Of a stretch of DNA of 8,301 nt, positions 6,297 through 8,301 are shown one piece after another. The DNA is taken from contig JAAZNS010000371.1 in the NCBI GenBank assembly GCA_012798185.1, positions 1 through 8,301 on the forward strand. The letters are read 5' to 3'. Numbering within the stretch: the first letter of the stretch is position 1; the number at the start of each line of letters is the position of its first letter. Origin of the DNA: Chloroflexota bacterium (GTDB lineage Bacteria > Chloroflexota > Anaerolineae > Anaerolineales > UBA4823). Under the pieces are notes generated by a model that did no database searches, had not been told where the DNA came from, and worked only from the letters and a program-made list of their open reading frames with translations. Position numbers and translations under genes: made by a program.

Positions 6297-7115
6297 ATGC
6301 AACAAACACGCATAGCCATTATTGGCGCCGGAAATATTGGCTCATCCATTGCCAACGGTCTGGCAGAATCGGAGCTATTCGCCCCGCAAGATATTATATT
6401 AACCCGGCGGAGAATTCATTTGCTGGATGAGCAAAAGAAACGCGGTTTTATTATCGAGAAAGATAACCTCACTGCGGTTCGCCAATCAGAAGTCGTCATT
6501 ATCGCCGTTGAACCACTCCAGACCGATCATGTGCTCGAAGAAATCAGCCCGGCGTTGTTACCGGAGAAGCATACCCTTATCTCCATTGTTACCGGCATCT
6601 CCACCCACCAGATCAAAGAAAAAATTAGTAAAGAGATACCCATAGTTCGCGCTATGCCCAATACAGCCATCGCCGTGAGGCAATCTATGACCTGTATTGC
6701 CTCTGCCAGTACCAATGGCAAGGCAATCGAAATGGCGAAAACCATTTTTTCAACCGGAGGGCAAACCCTGGTCATCCATGAAGAGCAAATGGATGCCGCC
6801 ACTGCCCTGGTAGCCTGCGGGATCGCTTTCTTTTTCCGCGCCATCCGGGCTGCCTCGCAAGGCGGCATCGAGATTGGCTTCCACGCCGATGAAGCCCTGG
6901 AGATGGCAGCGCAAACCGCCAAGGGCGCCGCTTCGCTCCTTTTGTTTTCCGGTAACCACCCCGAATCCGAAATCGATAAAGTCACCACCCCGCGCGGCTG
7001 CACCATAGCCGGCTTGAACCGGATGGAACATGAAGGCTTCAGTTCAGCGCTGATCAAAGGTATCACCGTTTCTGCAGAGAAAGCTTCAAAGCTTTATACC
7101 AAAGAATCCGGTTAA
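6297..7115 (+). CDS. proC: Pyrroline-5-carboxylate reductase
   Basis: This 272-residue cytoplasmic enzyme reduces 1-pyrroline-5-carboxylate to L-proline with NAD(P)H, the last step of proline synthesis. The N-terminal Rossmann fold starts with IAIIGAGNIGSSIANGL (6-22), containing the dinucleotide-binding GxGxxG. RAMPNT (118-123) is the family signature. The C-terminal dimerisation/active-site region is TTPRGCTIAGLNRMEHEGF (230-248), with Thr236 in the place of the conserved substrate-binding Thr. The usual SGSGPA loop is replaced by ACGIAF (173-178), followed by RAIRAASQGGIEIGF. I recall this variant mainly from Bacteroidetes ProC proteins, so transfer is possible. Length is normal for the family. 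It lies 66 bases after the MttB-family gene and 2 bases before the next gene, so it is probably co-transcribed with them. Other members of the NAD-binding superfamily are less likely given the C-terminal signature. Confidence 0.93.
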   Translation: MQQTRIAIIGAGNIGSSIANGLAESELFAPQDIILTRRRIHLLDEQKKRGFIIEKDNLTAVRQSEVVIIAVEPLQTDHVLEEISPALLPEKHTLISIVTGISTHQIKEKISKEIPIVRAMPNTAIAVRQSMTCIASASTNGKAIEMAKTIFSTGGQTLVIHEEQMDAATALVACGIAFFFRAIRAASQGGIEIGFHADEALEMAAQTAKGAASLLLFSGNHPESEIDKVTTPRGCTIAGLNRMEHEGFSSALIKGITVSAEKASKLYTKESG

Positions 7116-7117
7116 GA

Positions 7118-7615
7118 GTGAGGAAACCTTTGTCCGATCCAACGCTCGTTCGACCATCCATAGTCGATTGGTTATTGGAAAAAGATAATCCTTCGGTGCG
7201 TTATATCACATTGAGGGAAATCTTGGATTTCCCTCAAGACGATCCGCAAGTGCTTCAAGCGAGGTCGGATATTATGCAATCCGGTCCCGTTCCCAAAATC
7301 CTCAGCCGCCAAAAGCCGGAAGGGTATTGGGGCAAACCTGAAGATTTTTACGAGAGAAATAAATACAAAGGGACAGTTTGGTCGTTTATATTACTGGCGG
7401 ATTTGGGTGCAGACGGCAGGGACGAACGCATGCAAGACGCCATCGACCTGTTACGTTCGAAGCGGGATGATCAAGGAAGGTGGATCAATGAGCGTCCCTA
7501 TTCCGGGCGCATGCAGGTGACAATCGAACCAGAAGGTCAGCCCAGCAAATGGGTTACGCTTCATGCTTTGAAGGTGTTGAAATGGGTAAAACAGATGAAT
7601 ATCGCCAGGCATTAG
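7118..7615 (+). CDS. Short prenyltransferase/squalene-cyclase-like repeat protein (often labelled 'nitrogen fixation protein NifH')
   Basis: The 165-residue protein resembles a group of alpha/alpha-toroid-like proteins from Chloroflexota and others that databases often mislabel as NifH; it has no P-loop and is not nitrogenase reductase. Residues 14-35 (SIVDWLLEKDNPSVRYITLREI) and GYWG...YKGTVWSFILLADLGAD (69-99) match the family N-terminus. Residues 103-125 (ERMQDAIDLLRSKRDDQGRWINE) and GQPSKWVTLHALKVLKW (140-156) match its C-terminal end. The family as I recall it is roughly twice this length, with several repeat units between these parts, so a central block seems to be missing in frame. GTG 7118 is used as the start. 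TTG 7130 has a better spaced AGGA (7121-7124) and would shorten the N-terminus by four codons. The gene starts 2 bases after proC and overlaps the next gene by 34 bases. The biochemical role is unknown. Confidence 0.75.
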   Translation: MRKPLSDPTLVRPSIVDWLLEKDNPSVRYITLREILDFPQDDPQVLQARSDIMQSGPVPKILSRQKPEGYWGKPEDFYERNKYKGTVWSFILLADLGADGRDERMQDAIDLLRSKRDDQGRWINERPYSGRMQVTIEPEGQPSKWVTLHALKVLKWVKQMNIARH

Positions 7616-8301
7616 CAAAGTTATCTGATTGGGATGAATATTTATTGAAAAATTCCGGGCTACCTGGTCCACGCGGTAACCTGGAATTAGCAGCCGTTGT
7701 AGCAGATGAAGGGAATTTAGCACTCTTTGAACGTTATATAACTTATGACGCCCAAACTGCTCCCACTAATTCACCCTATGAATTCCTGGCATTTTGCGGT
7801 GTGCTGGGTCTGGGCAGATTGGTCGCTGAGGGAAAAGCTGGCTATTTATCCATTATCCGCACTTTTGCCTCCGACCCCCGCTGGCGATTGCGCGAGGGGG
7901 TCGCCCAAGCATTGCAAAGATTGGGCAAAGTGGATATGACGCGTCTCCTTCAAGAAATGGAAATTTGGAGCCAAGGGTCATGGTTGGAAAAGCGCGCCGC
8001 CGCCGCGGCATTAGCCGAACCCATTCTTTTACATAATCCGTATCAAATCGAGCAGGCGCTGCGCATCCTCGACGCAATCACTGCCAGCTTATTGACCTGC
8101 CAAAATCGAAAAAATCCCGATTTCCTTACCCTGCGCCAGGGTCTAGGCTATTGCTGGAGTGTGATTGCAGCTGCTCTTCCTCAAGAAGGTTTACCCTTTA
8201 TGGAAAAATGGATTTGTAATTCAGATCCTGATATCCGCTGGATCATGAAAGAAAACCTGAAGAAAAAACGTCTGATAAGAGTCGCTCCGCAATGGGTTGA
8301 A
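7582..8301 (+). CDS. HEAT-like repeat protein (3' end beyond window)
   Basis: A frame starting at ATG 7582 stays open for 240 codons to the last base of the window. AAGGTG at 7571-7576 lies five bases before the ATG and acts as a plausible Shine-Dalgarno. The start overlaps the last 34 bases of the preceding gene, suggesting coupled translation. The protein is mostly helical. HEAT-type units are visible at 96-115 (ASDPRWRLREGVAQALQRLG), at 134-146 (WLEKRAAAAALAE) and at 213-231 (NSDPDIRWIMKENLKKKRL). The segment LPGPRGNLELAAVVADEG (27-44) is also typical of such proteins as I recall them in Anaerolineae. No catalytic motif, signal peptide or membrane helix is seen. The LKKKRLIRV ending suggests the stop lies a short distance past the window. 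A scaffold or protein-binding role is inferred from the repeats alone. Confidence 0.82.
   Translation, partial: MGKTDEYRQALAKLSDWDEYLLKNSGLPGPRGNLELAAVVADEGNLALFERYITYDAQTAPTNSPYEFLAFCGVLGLGRLVAEGKAGYLSIIRTFASDPRWRLREGVAQALQRLGKVDMTRLLQEMEIWSQGSWLEKRAAAAALAEPILLHNPYQIEQALRILDAITASLLTCQNRKNPDFLTLRQGLGYCWSVIAAALPQEGLPFMEKWICNSDPDIRWIMKENLKKKRLIRVAPQWVE

Noticed and set aside
6527..7066. 179-codon open frame on the minus strand
   Set aside because: It is antisense to proC, whose signatures are unambiguous, and its composition looks like a mirror of that gene.
7118..7615. Nitrogenase reductase NifH
   Set aside because: The label is often attached to this family, but there is no N-terminal P-loop and no cluster-binding cysteine pair; the protein has no cysteine at all.
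7745..7939. 64-codon + strand frame at 7745
   Set aside because: It is a shifted frame inside the HEAT-like gene, which runs open from 7582 to the window end with a good start and repeat structure.
1..8301. CRISPR array, insertion sequence, tRNA or rRNA
   Set aside because: No regularly spaced repeats, transposase frame, terminal inverted repeats, cloverleaf-like sequence or rRNA core was seen on either strand.

Overview
This window looks like a chromosomal segment of an anaerobic, heterotrophic bacterium. The best guess is the Chloroflexota, in or near the Anaerolineae. That rests on recalled gene-family co-occurrence: a GH13 amylase, a large penicillin-acylase-family hydrolase, a non-pyrrolysine MttB homologue, and the prenyltransferase-like ('NifH'-labelled) protein next to a HEAT-repeat protein. 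There is no rRNA or other marker gene to confirm it. All six recognised genes and one partial gene lie on the + strand. Coding DNA is of balanced composition, while the intergenic stretches are clearly AT-rich.

Layout. Bases 1-617 hold the C-terminal part of a GH13 alpha-amylase-family enzyme. A 157-base AT-rich spacer with repeated palindromes leads into a penicillin acylase (Ntn-hydrolase) gene at 775-3153. After a further 158-base gap comes a cysteine-rich protein with two [4Fe-4S] motifs (3312-4271). Bases 4272-4817 carry no convincing gene. They contain a pair of opposed low-quality open frames, a cluster of palindromes and, at the end, a good extended -10 promoter with a strong ribosome binding site.

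That promoter opens a probable operon of four genes. The order is an MttB-family methyltransferase (4818-6230), a pyrroline-5-carboxylate reductase ProC (6297-7115), a short prenyltransferase/squalene-cyclase-like repeat protein (7118-7615) and a HEAT-like repeat protein (7582 to beyond the window edge). The gaps are 66 and 2 bases, followed by a 34-base overlap.

How the genes may work together: the amylase, acylase and Fe-S protein have separate spacers and no evident common pathway. The MttB-ProC pairing is the most suggestive link, because some MttB relatives demethylate quaternary amines including proline betaine, and ProC makes proline. No corrinoid protein or corrinoid:folate methyltransferase is encoded here, so the link is inference. 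I see no CRISPR array, transposase, tRNA, rRNA or recognisable defence system. The points most worth checking are the internally shortened toroid protein, the three copies of TGATYGATCAA in gene-upstream regions, and the dense cysteine motif of the Fe-S protein.
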